IMG/VR virus record: IMGVR_UViG_3300000101_000017
Span: 1-60,047 of that record
Source of the DNA: a virus
DNA length: 60,047 bases
Reading direction: 5' to 3' (one strand)
Part shown: positions 42,801 to 51,878 of the stretch, piece after piece
Layout of the letters: each line of letters begins with the position of its first letter
How positions within the stretch are numbered: the first letter of the stretch is position 1
The notes under the pieces: model-generated
The model's input: only the letters and a program-made list of their open reading frames with translations
What the model was told of the DNA's origin: nothing
Databases searched by the model: none
Translations under genes and position numbers: made by a program

Positions 42801-45800
42801 ATCAAACTGTAAAGCAGATCCAAACATTTCTGCTCTTTCGTTATTAGGACTGTTAAGAGTTTGTGTTAAATTAAATGTACCATTTACTTGCTTATAAATT
42901 AAAACTTTACCTTGATCTAACTTTTGATCATCATCGTATGGTGTACCTACTGCAATAGTCATACCATCATTGGAAATACTTAATGCGTGGCCAAAGCCAA
43001 TAGTATTGCTAGGGGCTTCAATTTGTTGTGCTCTATAATAAAATCCTTTGTTTTCTCTATATACAAAAATTAAATTAGGTTTATCATTTCCGTAAATTGC
43101 ACTTGTAACAAGCACTTGTCCAGTTCCACTTACATCATAATTTTTACCAAAGGATATTAAACTTCCTTGATCAGCTGTTGTGCTATCTAAAGAACTGTCA
43201 CTTATAACACTTATACCTTGATCGTTTGGAATATATCCAACGTAATCAATTAAATCGTCTGTTGATGTCCAGTCAGTAATATTAAATGTACCAGGAGCAA
43301 TATTAGTAAGTGCAGTATACAACCTGCCTTCGCCTGCATTGTCGCTTTCTAAGTAAACAATGTCTCCTGTTGCATATGTATTTGCATTTGAAAATTCCCC
43401 TTGGAACTTTTTATTACGTGCAATTTCCCAATTATACAATATATTATTTTCTGTGCCGTGTTTTGTAAAATGTATGCGTCCTGGACTATCATTGTCACTG
43501 TGTATAAATGCCCTGTACAAATCATTATGCTTAGATATTTTAATTTTGCTACCTAATTTATAACTGCTTGTAGCTTCTGGTAATGTATAAGCATTAATAA
43601 AGTTATAATTGCCTTGTGTATTACGTTCGTATACTGAATAATGTCCTTCATTTGTATAGCTACTTGCTACTCCGCTAATAGATAAAGGAATATTAAACAC
43701 TTGAGTCCAGTCATTATTTACACTAGATGGAATGTTTGAGTTTCTTGCAATACCTGATACCACTCTTTCTTGGTATACATAGTATTCAACATAACGTAAA
43801 CTACGTGATGTAACTCCTGTTATTGAAATATTACTTGAATCATCTGTTGTTAATACTAATAGTTTACCAATATCGTTTGGTGCATAACCTAAACTAGTAA
43901 ATTGTATTTGTCCTACTGTTCTATCAACAGTGTATAAAGGATTTACACTTCCTGGAATTGCTAACATTCTTAAATTACTATTAGCACCAAAATCAAAACC
44001 TTCAGACCAAGTGCCAGTTACATTTTTTAAAAATACTGTTGCAGTTAAACTGTCTCTTTCATAGTGTGCAATTATACCTTCTGCACCTGTATTAAAGTCT
44101 TGTACTGTTTGACCTACTAGAGGTTCTAAAGGATTGCCTCCATCAAATTGTGTTATATTATATGTTACATAACCGTCATATATGTCGGTAATTACATGCG
44201 ACCTATTTGTTTCTGTAGTAGATAGATTTGTAGCTTCTATATTGATAAAACTATTATCGCTATATCGAGGTAATTGGTTTACATATAATGAAACTGTATC
44301 TCCAGAGCTAACACTATCACTTAAAGTTTTAGAAACTCTTATATAGTAATTAGGACTTGTAATAGGACTAGTTACACCATAAGCGCCTGGTGCGCCTTGA
44401 TTTGTGAAAATTCCAATTTCACTACCGTATGTGTTTCTACTATTAATAACTGTTGTGTCGTTGTCTAAACTGTTGTTGTAAACTAGACCTGTATTTGCAC
44501 TATCTGTAATTGTATCAATATAAACTAATCCACGTCCTTGATCGGAAGTTTGTGTACCAACTGCTGGTGCAAGAGGATTTGTAATTGTATAATTTGGTGT
44601 TTCAATTACAAAATAACCATTCCAAGTACTTGAAACATCTATATTTTCGTTTGGTGCTACGAGCTCAAATTCGCCAATAAAATCACTATCTTGATTAAAC
44701 AATGTGTCTGTAGGTTCAAAGGTTCCTGTTTGATTGTTTACATAAACTGATACTTCGTTCCCATTACTTACAACTTGTGTTACAGTTGCTGAAGCAGTTG
44801 CAGTTGACACTACATTGCCTTCATCTGGTATTATACTAGCTGAAGAAATATATAAAATACTTTCAACTTTTCTTTGTATTGTATGTGTCGTATTTTTGAT
44901 AAAGTCTTCGTCAATAATAGACCCATAATCTCCGCCAAACGGTTGAGTAACAGTAAGTGTAGACTGATCTTGGTATGAATAAGATTTTGTATTCCAGTCT
45001 AATTCTAATTGATCGTTTTCGCCTGCACCGTCAAATATTTCTTTTGGTGCTCTTACAAGTATGTGATTAGTAGTAAATCCTCTAATAGGAAAGCCGCCTG
45101 TTAAAATTGTTTTTACAGGATTAGAATTATCTGTTGCATTAGATGTGTCTAATATAGATTTTGTTACTGAATAAAAACTATTAAATGTAACAGCACCAGT
45201 TGCTGGTAAAATAGCAGTGTTTGCTTTCCATAGTAAATTATCTTTACGTACAATATCTGCTTTTGTATATGCAGATGCACTTGTCCAATCTTGTTTATAG
45301 GTAGTTTTGTTTTCACTACTGTTAGGACTTCCTATAATCAAATATTTCCCATCTTCTGAAATATCTAATGATGCACCAAATCTTTCATCTACATTTCCAA
45401 ATTGAGTAGGTATTAATTCTTCAACAAGTTGTAAAGCAGTATTATCCGAGGGCCGCTTGTAAATGAAAACTTTACCATTACCATTATCAGGAGCTCCTAC
45501 AGCAAGTACACTATTTCTAATATCACTTGCTAATGCTATACCATAATTATGATTATTTCCTGAATCATTATTTTCTAATTCAAGAAACTTATTCCATACT
45601 TGGCTGTTTTTCTTTACGCTCCAGTTTCCATTGCCAACATCAGATATCCAAATTAGATCATCTTTGTTTACGCCTTTTTGTAAAATAGTATTTGCTTCAC
45701 TAATATTAGCTACTTTTACACTAATAAATTCTGTAATATTACCTTTACATTTTTCTAGTTCTGCAGGTGGAGTATTTGTTAAGAATGTTAATTTATCATT

Positions 45801-48800
45801 TTCAATTGTTGCAATTTTATAAAAACCTTCAAAGTTTACTTTTTGATTTTCTACATTAACACTACTATCTGCACCAGCTGTTATTGTTTCAGTAACTATA
45901 CCACCTAAGCCAATAATATCACCAACTGCAAAATTTGGAATTGTTTTACATGTTATACCAAACCCACCTGGTTCAGTTGTAATACTGTCCATAACTAGAT
46001 CAGTATCAATATGTTTTACAACGTCCCATGTTAAATTTACATTACCTATCCAAATATAATCACCATTGTCAATATCTTGGTATGTTAGATTAACAATATC
46101 ATCTTTAAATGTTACTAATTTTTTAACATCATTAGTGTTAACAAATCCACTATCTCTAGTAAATGTCTTTTTTACATTTTTTGTAATAAAAGGTTTATGA
46201 TCATAATTATCAGGTGCTACATATACCTCAGAAGGTAAAATGCGGTAAACTAAATCCTTACTATCATTTGGAATACTGTTTGTTAATTCTATTGGTTGCG
46301 GTTTTAGTCTAAATTTAGATTCATCTAATTTATATTCAACTTCGTCAAATCCATCAGCGGCGCCGTATTGTCCACTCTTTATAGCCCATTCTTCATAAAA
46401 TTCTAAACTGTCTTTATCATCACTTGCTAGTGCGTCAAATAATTTTGTTAGTGCATTTTTTGTACCCTTGTCTAATATAAACCCTTGATAAAATTTATAC
46501 TGACTTACATTATCATTAATAATATTTTCTAAATAATCACGTTTTTGATAACCAATTAAATGCTGTGCTAAACGTTGCTGTTCAACATCAAAATTATCTG
46601 AGTCTAAGTCATAGAAATCATTAAATTGATTTGTTTTATAATCAAAGTTACTAATAAGTTCATTATTAGGTTTTTCGTCTAATCTAACCCAACTAGTATC
46701 AACAAATGTTTCTGTACCTGCTATTTTTGTTAATGCACTGTAATAAAATTCTTTGTATTTTACAACACTGCCAATTTGATAATCAGTGTACTGTGTCCAT
46801 TCAGTAATTTTTACATCATCGTAAATAAAGCCAGGAATATTTAAACTACCGTCCCAATCTGTAGTTCTATATCCTGCAATCTTAATTCTTTCTTGTCTAT
46901 ATCCCGGTTCTAAATCATAAATTATATCACCAAATACAGTTTTATTATCTAATAATACAACATGTTCTTTTTGTATAAGGCCAATATTAATATTAAAAAT
47001 TCCATCTGCTGTATTTTTAGGAGCCACACTAAAGTTTTTAATTGACTCTCTGCCAATACTTGCTAATTCTTTTTCTAATTTTTTACCATCTGCTTTAAAC
47101 AGACTATATCCATAAAAATTATCGTAGATGTCATCAACTGTAGCATATTGTGTTTCAAACTGCAAATCTGTTGCACCAGGGCTTAAAGTAATTACACTGC
47201 CTTCGCCCCAATTTTGTGTAGTCCAAAATAAGAATTCTTTTGCACTGTGTACAAAATCAAGTACAGTCTTTTGTTCGCCATTATATGCTTCAAAAGAAAA
47301 ACCTTTTAATTTTAAAAATTCACCATATCCTAATAAAAAGTCAACAACATCTTGTATTGTTCTTAATAGTGTTCCATAAGGTAATTCACTAACTTGTGTA
47401 TTATTAAATGTTTTTTTAATTACTGCATCTCTGCCGCCTATTAGTGGTAAACTAGGTAATTTTGCTAAGTTTGTATTGTCAAAATCTGTACCTGATTGGA
47501 ATTGTGATTTTACTCTGTAATAGGTTCCTTGGTATTGAACATTAGTTCCAGGAACATATGTTTGTCCACTAGCCCAATCTATGTAATTTTCCGATACGCC
47601 ACCAATATTAATAATAGGATCGTTTGCTAATTTAATTGCTGGCAAATATTTAAATGCACTTGATACTTCACTATACCCTTTAATTATAAAACCGTTTGTA
47701 GCTTTTTCAATAATAACACCACTATAATTTAATATTTCAATAGGTACACTTTTGTTTAAGAAAACTTTATAATTTTCTTCTGGAACAAAAACATTACCTT
47801 TATTTAAAGGTGTTCTGCTATCTAAAATTAACTTAAATTTATTCTGTTCAGTAAATCCGCCTAACTTAAATCCAAGTTGATTGGATATTAATTTTAAATT
47901 ACTTTTGTATTGACTATAATTAGACAATACATTAGACGCCATATAATTTGAAATATAATTTATAAGACCACTTGTATAAACTTGTGCTGTATCTTCTACT
48001 GTATTTGGAAATACAATATCTTGTAGTCTAATTTGTTTTTGTGTTTCTGAATAAACAATATTTCCTGCATTATTTTTTACTTGTCTAATTCTATCAAAAC
48101 CTTTTGAAAATATTTCACTAGGTTTGTTTAATATCCAAGCTGTAATTAAACTAAATGCATATTCGCTACTACGGCGCCAGGCTGTTTCAACAGGAGATCC
48201 GTCGCCGAATACCCAGTTACTATCTAATCCGGTACCATCAAACTGACTTACATAATTTGAATCACTAGGTGAAAGCAATTTTCCGTTACCGTTTACAGGA
48301 ATATGATTTGTTAAATTAGGACGTTTGTATTTCTTAATTGCATAATATTTTTTTCCTGGCTCTCTAACAATGCCCTTTTCCATATCCTGCCATAAGTTTA
48401 AATTATCAGATGTATATGGTGCTGGTCCGTATTGTGTTTCCCACCAAGAAGGTTTAATAAAAAATCCAACCATTTCCCAAGGATGTGTATGAGGACGGTC
48501 TGTGTCATAAGCATGTTTATAAACTTGTCTCCAAAATCCCGGTAATTTGTTTCCTGATTTATCTGATTGTATATATAAGTTAAATGTAAAACTTTGATCT
48601 CTATTATAAGTGTCATTGTCAGTGTAGTCAGTATCAATTAATTTTGACCATTGTACAAAGTCTTGTAACATTGCTTTATTAATATTTGCAGATACTACAT
48701 TAGTTTGTCTTGCTTCGCCGCCAACAAAATCATGTATGTTAAGCATTGAAGTATCATATGCTACTTTTATATTATTAAAAATTCTTTTTTCTAATTCTAA

Positions 48801-51800
48801 AAGTAGATTATCTCTAAAATCGTCATATGCAACTACAATAGAACCGTCATGACCTTGTATAACCTTTGTAGGAGTTTGATAAGTGTTGTCTTCATATATT
48901 GAAGGCTCATATACAGGATACAATCCTAATTTAGACGGAGTTGGTGGTACATAACTTCCGTTGGTGTTTTCGTATTCGTAAATACCTAATTTATCACCTG
49001 GTTGTTTTGTTGCAGTACAATTAACAAACCCTTCTGTTGTAAATGTGTAATCTTTGTTTAATACTAGTTGTACGCCGTTAAGATATACTCCTACAGCTTT
49101 CCTACTAGGAGTAGAAGCCGAGTATATTTCATTTAACGCAAAGTATTTTTCATCTTTATCAATAACATCATGTTCAGTAAATTTAGTAGCACCAGTAGGA
49201 ACCATATCGGAAAAATAGAACGGCATTTTACTAGTTTTATCAATATTAAGTTCTGCCATTATTTTATCAAAATGGCCTTTTACTGGTCCTTCATATCCTA
49301 AATTTTCTGCAACTTGTAAGAACAGTCTTTTAAATTTTCCGTATTCACGTCTAGCATATCTAATTGACTTTATAATATTAGCGTCTTTATCTAATAAATG
49401 ATATAAAGATAAATTTAACGGAGCACTGTGTTTTACAATTTTCTTGCCTTTTGATACAAGGTCACCAAAATCTCTTAAATTACTTTGTCCAGGATATATT
49501 CCAGTAAAGTTGTCAAGTGATTCTATTATAGTTGCTACATGATCATTAACTTCACCTAAAGTAAATTCTGTAAGATCATTGTTTAACGGATTCTTTTCTA
49601 AGTTTGGTGCTATCTCATAATATCCGTTGGCATTTTTTGTTGCCATTGTTTGTGTTTTAATAATAATGTTATCATTAATACTAGGAGTTTTTACAAAAGT
49701 TACGACTGTATTATTAAGTGCATTTATTGATAGTGTGTAGTCTGAAGTATTTTGTAAGACATTATTTTTATAGATAACAATTTTTAAATCAGTTAATAAT
49801 CCACTATTTTCATAAACATCAATTTCAAAATCATTAGTAGAATTATCATAAATTATTTGTTGTATAACAGGCTGTGTACTTTTTTCTTTTGCTTTTTTCC
49901 ATCCAGTGAACGACTCGTATGTTGTTAAATCAGTATACTTTCTTAAAAAACCAATATCTGATCTTTTAGTAATAACAGCGTTGTCTTGTGTATATGTAGA
50001 TGTACCAGTAAGTAGATTAAAGTTAAAAACAATATCTCCTACATTATCGATACTTCTATAACTAATAGGAAATCCTAATTCGCTATCGTTGCTACCAGAA
50101 CCTTGCTTATAAGTAAAAATAGTATTACCTATAAATGTAGTTGAAGAGTATGTTGTTGAGTTACCAAAACTTTTACCATTAGCATCGTACAAGTCAAAAC
50201 GTGGAGCTTGATTTGTTGCTGTTTTATCTTGTGCTAACACCCATGCAGTGCCGTTATAAAAATATGTTTTACCTTTGTTAACAGTACCTTGTGTTACTAG
50301 CACAACTTCGTTTGTAATAGGATTAGTATCTGAAACTTCTTTAAGAGTAATTTGGTTATTATTATTAAATTTAATTACATCAACTTCAAAAATTTTATTT
50401 TTAACTAGTACATCAGTATCTGCTGCAAATAGTACTCGCATTCCTTTAGTAACATTAACACCGTCTATGTTATATCCAATGCTTCCTTCTATTATAGAAA
50501 ATGCATCCTTAGTAAATGTATCAATTAAATCAATTGCTTTTTTGTTTTTTGTACCATAATTAAAAAGTTTTAGTCCTGCATCAAATTCGATAATAGGACG
50601 TATTGCTCTTTGGCTTTGGTCTATTTCAACTGGTTGATTATTAATACTAGCTGATTCAATAATAACATCTCTGTGGAACCATCTGTTATATCTACTCCAC
50701 AAGTTACCATCGCTACTTGCTCTATTAATTAATATATAATCTTTGTTAGTTGGATAGCCTATTGCTTTACTAAAAGGCAATCTATCAAAACCGTTGCCAT
50801 CAAATTCTACATCAAAATCTTCTGTATACGAAGAGGGAATATCTAAGTCTGTTTCAGAAATAAGTTTTATTTGTGATCCTACACCCTCTATATAGTACGA
50901 CCCTTCAGCATAAGATGTTGGAGTAACTTCGCCACCAAACTTAACTTTCATGCCGTTTGTTAGATTAAATCCTGTTGAGCTTTTATAAGATATTTTACCT
51001 AATATTTCTGCTTCAATATCAATAGCACTTGCTTCTTCTATATTAGCAACTTTTATCATACCCGAAGCGTTGATGTCGTTATCAGCAACGTAGTATATTA
51101 CATCTGGTGTTTCAGCAGTAAGTGTTAGTGTAAGTTCACCTACTTCTGTACCTTGGCTTGAAATTCCTGTTGCTGTGCTGTCTTGGTTAAGCAAGAACTG
51201 GTCGTCTAAAGTTTTTTTCGTTCTAAAAGTAATAGGTAAATTAGGTGTATTTAAAATAAATTTGTATGTTACACCTCTATATAATTTTAACGTTGGGTTT
51301 TGTGTTTTACCATCAGGTGAAAAAATGTAAGCATTGTTGTCGTCGTTGTCTGCTAACGTTACAGTATATGTACTTTCAACATCTTTAGTTTGTCCAAAAA
51401 CAGTTATAGTTTGTGGACCTTGAGGTAACCAATAATACTCACGGAAGTTAGTAAACTTATCAAAGTCAATACTAGGGTTCCATGCATAATATTCTTGGCT
51501 GTTAAGCACAGAATCATTTAAGTTTCCGCTGTTAAAGTTCTTTATTTGATTTACATAATCGTTATAGTCATTATAAAATTCAATTTCGCCTATGTTGTTT
51601 TTTATTACACTTGCAGGTTCTAATTGATAGTTTTGTCTATTTGTAGTTACGTCACCAAGGTAGTTGTCATTGACATTATATGCTTTAGCTGCTTTCCTGC
51701 CTATGTATCCATTTATTTTTTCTACTTGTCCCGGTTGTGTCAGCTGATCAACTGTAGAAGACAAAAACTTTTTATTAGATTGTGTTCTAAAAAACCTTGG

Positions 51801-51878
51801 TAGCAAATCACTTGTAGATCGTTTTTGCTCTCCATTGACAGGTAAAGTTGGTTCGTTTTGATCTTTATCATATGCCAT
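36879..51878 (-). CDS. Giant 4999-residue baseplate-associated structural protein (gp7/gp8 position)
   Basis: One uninterrupted 15 kb frame, directly after gp6 (shared base at 51878), where T4 has the baseplate wedge genes 7 and 8. The N-terminus has wedge-like segments (YLGDVTTNRQNYQLEPASVI; YYAWNPSIDFDKFTNFREYY). About residues 2105-3145 hold seven FG-GAP-like beta-propeller blades (for example IGFGHALSISNDGMTIAVGT) split by an insert of about 570 residues after blade 2. At about 3540-3600 and 3905-3960 are two 'GxGYxxaPxxxxxGGGGxGAtA' beta units. Residues about 4300-4999 hold at least four copies of a fibre beta-sandwich module (ADGTSTVYDL..., VEVNNKILNPGYS). It is probably an extended wedge or arm of the baseplate. 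Which parts correspond to gp7 or gp8 is not clear by eye. Confidence 0.75.
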   Translation of the reverse strand: MAYDKDQNEPTLPVNGEQKRSTSDLLPRFFRTQSNKKFLSSTVDQLTQPGQVEKINGYIGRKAAKAYNVNDNYLGDVTTNRQNYQLEPASVIKNNIGEIEFYNDYNDYVNQIKNFNSGNLNDSVLNSQEYYAWNPSIDFDKFTNFREYYWLPQGPQTITVFGQTKDVESTYTVTLADNDDNNAYIFSPDGKTQNPTLKLYRGVTYKFILNTPNLPITFRTKKTLDDQFLLNQDSTATGISSQGTEVGELTLTLTAETPDVIYYVADNDINASGMIKVANIEEASAIDIEAEILGKISYKSSTGFNLTNGMKVKFGGEVTPTSYAEGSYYIEGVGSQIKLISETDLDIPSSYTEDFDVEFDGNGFDRLPFSKAIGYPTNKDYILINRASSDGNLWSRYNRWFHRDVIIESASINNQPVEIDQSQRAIRPIIEFDAGLKLFNYGTKNKKAIDLIDTFTKDAFSIIEGSIGYNIDGVNVTKGMRVLFAADTDVLVKNKIFEVDVIKFNNNNQITLKEVSDTNPITNEVVLVTQGTVNKGKTYFYNGTAWVLAQDKTATNQAPRFDLYDANGKSFGNSTTYSSTTFIGNTIFTYKQGSGSNDSELGFPISYRSIDNVGDIVFNFNLLTGTSTYTQDNAVITKRSDIGFLRKYTDLTTYESFTGWKKAKEKSTQPVIQQIIYDNSTNDFEIDVYENSGLLTDLKIVIYKNNVLQNTSDYTLSINALNNTVVTFVKTPSINDNIIIKTQTMATKNANGYYEIAPNLEKNPLNNDLTEFTLGEVNDHVATIIESLDNFTGIYPGQSNLRDFGDLVSKGKKIVKHSAPLNLSLYHLLDKDANIIKSIRYARREYGKFKRLFLQVAENLGYEGPVKGHFDKIMAELNIDKTSKMPFYFSDMVPTGATKFTEHDVIDKDEKYFALNEIYSASTPSRKAVGVYLNGVQLVLNKDYTFTTEGFVNCTATKQPGDKLGIYEYENTNGSYVPPTPSKLGLYPVYEPSIYEDNTYQTPTKVIQGHDGSIVVAYDDFRDNLLLELEKRIFNNIKVAYDTSMLNIHDFVGGEARQTNVVSANINKAMLQDFVQWSKLIDTDYTDNDTYNRDQSFTFNLYIQSDKSGNKLPGFWRQVYKHAYDTDRPHTHPWEMVGFFIKPSWWETQYGPAPYTSDNLNLWQDMEKGIVREPGKKYYAIKKYKRPNLTNHIPVNGNGKLLSPSDSNYVSQFDGTGLDSNWVFGDGSPVETAWRRSSEYAFSLITAWILNKPSEIFSKGFDRIRQVKNNAGNIVYSETQKQIRLQDIVFPNTVEDTAQVYTSGLINYISNYMASNVLSNYSQYKSNLKLISNQLGFKLGGFTEQNKFKLILDSRTPLNKGNVFVPEENYKVFLNKSVPIEILNYSGVIIEKATNGFIIKGYSEVSSAFKYLPAIKLANDPIINIGGVSENYIDWASGQTYVPGTNVQYQGTYYRVKSQFQSGTDFDNTNLAKLPSLPLIGGRDAVIKKTFNNTQVSELPYGTLLRTIQDVVDFLLGYGEFLKLKGFSFEAYNGEQKTVLDFVHSAKEFLFWTTQNWGEGSVITLSPGATDLQFETQYATVDDIYDNFYGYSLFKADGKKLEKELASIGRESIKNFSVAPKNTADGIFNINIGLIQKEHVVLLDNKTVFGDIIYDLEPGYRQERIKIAGYRTTDWDGSLNIPGFIYDDVKITEWTQYTDYQIGSVVKYKEFYYSALTKIAGTETFVDTSWVRLDEKPNNELISNFDYKTNQFNDFYDLDSDNFDVEQQRLAQHLIGYQKRDYLENIINDNVSQYKFYQGFILDKGTKNALTKLFDALASDDKDSLEFYEEWAIKSGQYGAADGFDEVEYKLDESKFRLKPQPIELTNSIPNDSKDLVYRILPSEVYVAPDNYDHKPFITKNVKKTFTRDSGFVNTNDVKKLVTFKDDIVNLTYQDIDNGDYIWIGNVNLTWDVVKHIDTDLVMDSITTEPGGFGITCKTIPNFAVGDIIGLGGIVTETITAGADSSVNVENQKVNFEGFYKIATIENDKLTFLTNTPPAELEKCKGNITEFISVKVANISEANTILQKGVNKDDLIWISDVGNGNWSVKKNSQVWNKFLELENNDSGNNHNYGIALASDIRNSVLAVGAPDNGNGKVFIYKRPSDNTALQLVEELIPTQFGNVDERFGASLDISEDGKYLIIGSPNSSENKTTYKQDWTSASAYTKADIVRKDNLLWKANTAILPATGAVTFNSFYSVTKSILDTSNATDNSNPVKTILTGGFPIRGFTTNHILVRAPKEIFDGAGENDQLELDWNTKSYSYQDQSTLTVTQPFGGDYGSIIDEDFIKNTTHTIQRKVESILYISSASIIPDEGNVVSTATASATVTQVVSNGNEVSVYVNNQTGTFEPTDTLFNQDSDFIGEFELVAPNENIDVSSTWNGYFVIETPNYTITNPLAPAVGTQTSDQGRGLVYIDTITDSANTGLVYNNSLDNDTTVINSRNTYGSEIGIFTNQGAPGAYGVTSPITSPNYYIRVSKTLSDSVSSGDTVSLYVNQLPRYSDNSFINIEATNLSTTETNRSHVITDIYDGYVTYNITQFDGGNPLEPLVGQTVQDFNTGAEGIIAHYERDSLTATVFLKNVTGTWSEGFDFGANSNLRMLAIPGSVNPLYTVDRTVGQIQFTSLGYAPNDIGKLLVLTTDDSSNISITGVTSRSLRYVEYYVYQERVVSGIARNSNIPSSVNNDWTQVFNIPLSISGVASSYTNEGHYSVYERNTQGNYNFINAYTLPEATSSYKLGSKIKISKHNDLYRAFIHSDNDSPGRIHFTKHGTENNILYNWEIARNKKFQGEFSNANTYATGDIVYLESDNAGEGRLYTALTNIAPGTFNITDWTSTDDLIDYVGYIPNDQGISVISDSSLDSTTADQGSLISFGKNYDVSGTGQVLVTSAIYGNDKPNLIFVYRENKGFYYRAQQIEAPSNTIGFGHALSISNDGMTIAVGTPYDDDQKLDQGKVLIYKQVNGTFNLTQTLNSPNNERAEMFGSALQFDGNTLAITARNGDSIIKTTFDTYTRPSTGYVLDNTSTQQIPTTFDNQFTSFQNVNENSGVVYLYENSNAGLLFGQTINVDNTNVNYFGRNILSRRNHLYVGLPALSNTNTQGRLVNYRKNINETIYSDYRVAKDPVDVSKIKRAILYNTKTNKLLTYIDYIDPIQGKIAGPAEENIRYKTLYDPANYSIGGIGVNVDPTDAWGTRQIGQVWWDLTTCKFVNPYQDSIIYSTNNWNRVFPGNSVDIYEWVESNILPADWDTLADTNDGFAQGYSGQSKYGNASYAQNRVYDSVKQTFSNKYYFWVKNKVTIPDVEGRNLSIQNVAKYIQDPASTGYKFVNLLSNNSFVLHNCDKLIEDNDVAISLQYWTIDNQTQNIHNEYQLITEGLDTSVPNTDVENKWFDSLVGYDKFNRPVPDSTLPEKLKYGSLSKPRQGWFINRVEAFKQFIDRTNSVLLTNLIIDDKILTKLQAKDPAPSTITRLYDTSVDTLADLSLLGVAKAERAELRPIIKDGKISRVLIDNPGRGYRVAPTYTIDGQGTGAKFNIAINALGKITDVTMVEQGTNYTDATTIEVRNYSVLVNADETIQGKWGIYERLPVEKVWRRVSSSSFDVTKYWNYADWYATGYSDLTEINFAIDSSYELTALDDSMGDIVKIKNIGSGGWLLLRKIDNQDTTDYTVNYSTIGRQNGTIQFKEELYNTAKSFVGFDTISFDTQYFDNEPIKETKQILQALKYDILIDELKIEYNKLFFSSVRYVLSEQNYVDWLFKTSFIKAKHNVGTLREDITFNNDNLDSYEKYVEEVKPFKTKVREYLSAYEKIEQSRTSITDFDLPPKYNSDYQEILPEYIKVQNDLLIGTDANITTYPNKHWLDNHTHKISKVIIADSGSGFLSVPQVKFSGGGGTGATAKAYIGNGKITKIEITNKGSGYLSAPIISFDVNQEETGTPCTASVILENNTIRSAKTIVKYDRIKSNFEIKTLPAEKTFIASGSAFDFNLDWPMSLGRKDVQVKVSGTEALRSEYSFTNVLDVTKGYDRYYGRITFVTKPAKDAIVIISYKKSIELLDAADRINLFYDPTTGQLGKELSQLMDGVDYGGVEVKSFGFDTTSGYDSDNFYESGYDTYDNTYEDEIFKLEDSTTQFTFTKPLETGVQYHVYKNNVRIDDPKWDGSTVVTNKNAIMQSITGSGQTAWSRTDDGALPTNIVVFDEEAVPFANTDTIIFRKSTSDGTFLPDPISYDSVIQGGALNYSTATGVAASDINIDGDGFVTQLTSKGPEELVPGQILDTLDIQVYERPTGGASQIYATNYVGDGTTVRYKIGNKPVLESSVFVKVGYVIQDASSYTLDLTTDEVIFTTAPTLGERVTLITVDVSGAQILDIDEFTGDGSTTQFLTSVPYESNLEFYATVNGKRVESNLSEAPKTYEYPGNALLNFGSAPTEDAPVRFAIFRGLTLADSTILQNFSEVNIETITADGTSTVYDLSTTPFTSEPSAFDIIVEVNNKILNPGYSKTFKTQAGVLEYKLELWQIPVASVGSAEVYVYLGDQKLQESKDFTFIGSDVYDSSIDAENQDANIIRLKNELDTNGKDLKVFVLSDGEYSLGYLDSSINSWIETPNELRLVNPPAENEIIKVYQFSNNSKQKIERLNYEVVNRTVLTVGSESWTNSRHLANGLIKLDTPALDAQYVWVSINGNFLNPSIDYYVTDNKNYVKIIASIADNDVIDVIHFAGDKTVDKFGWRQFKDMLNRNHYKRLDGTQDIILSQDLNITDNVIYVNDASTLSEPSRDAKYPGVIFINGERIEYFVKEGNELQQIRRGTLGTGANKLINQGSEVYPQSSNTNLPYSDKALTTILTADGTSTVYELDFEATGVNDFEVFVGGKRLRKNNIEHYQRETYNLDGTIATPLIAQDSPEGDITLPAEFTVSGNMLTLTDAPGVNQKIIIVRRQGKLWSDPGTPLSGADSDIARFLRAKQVDLPR

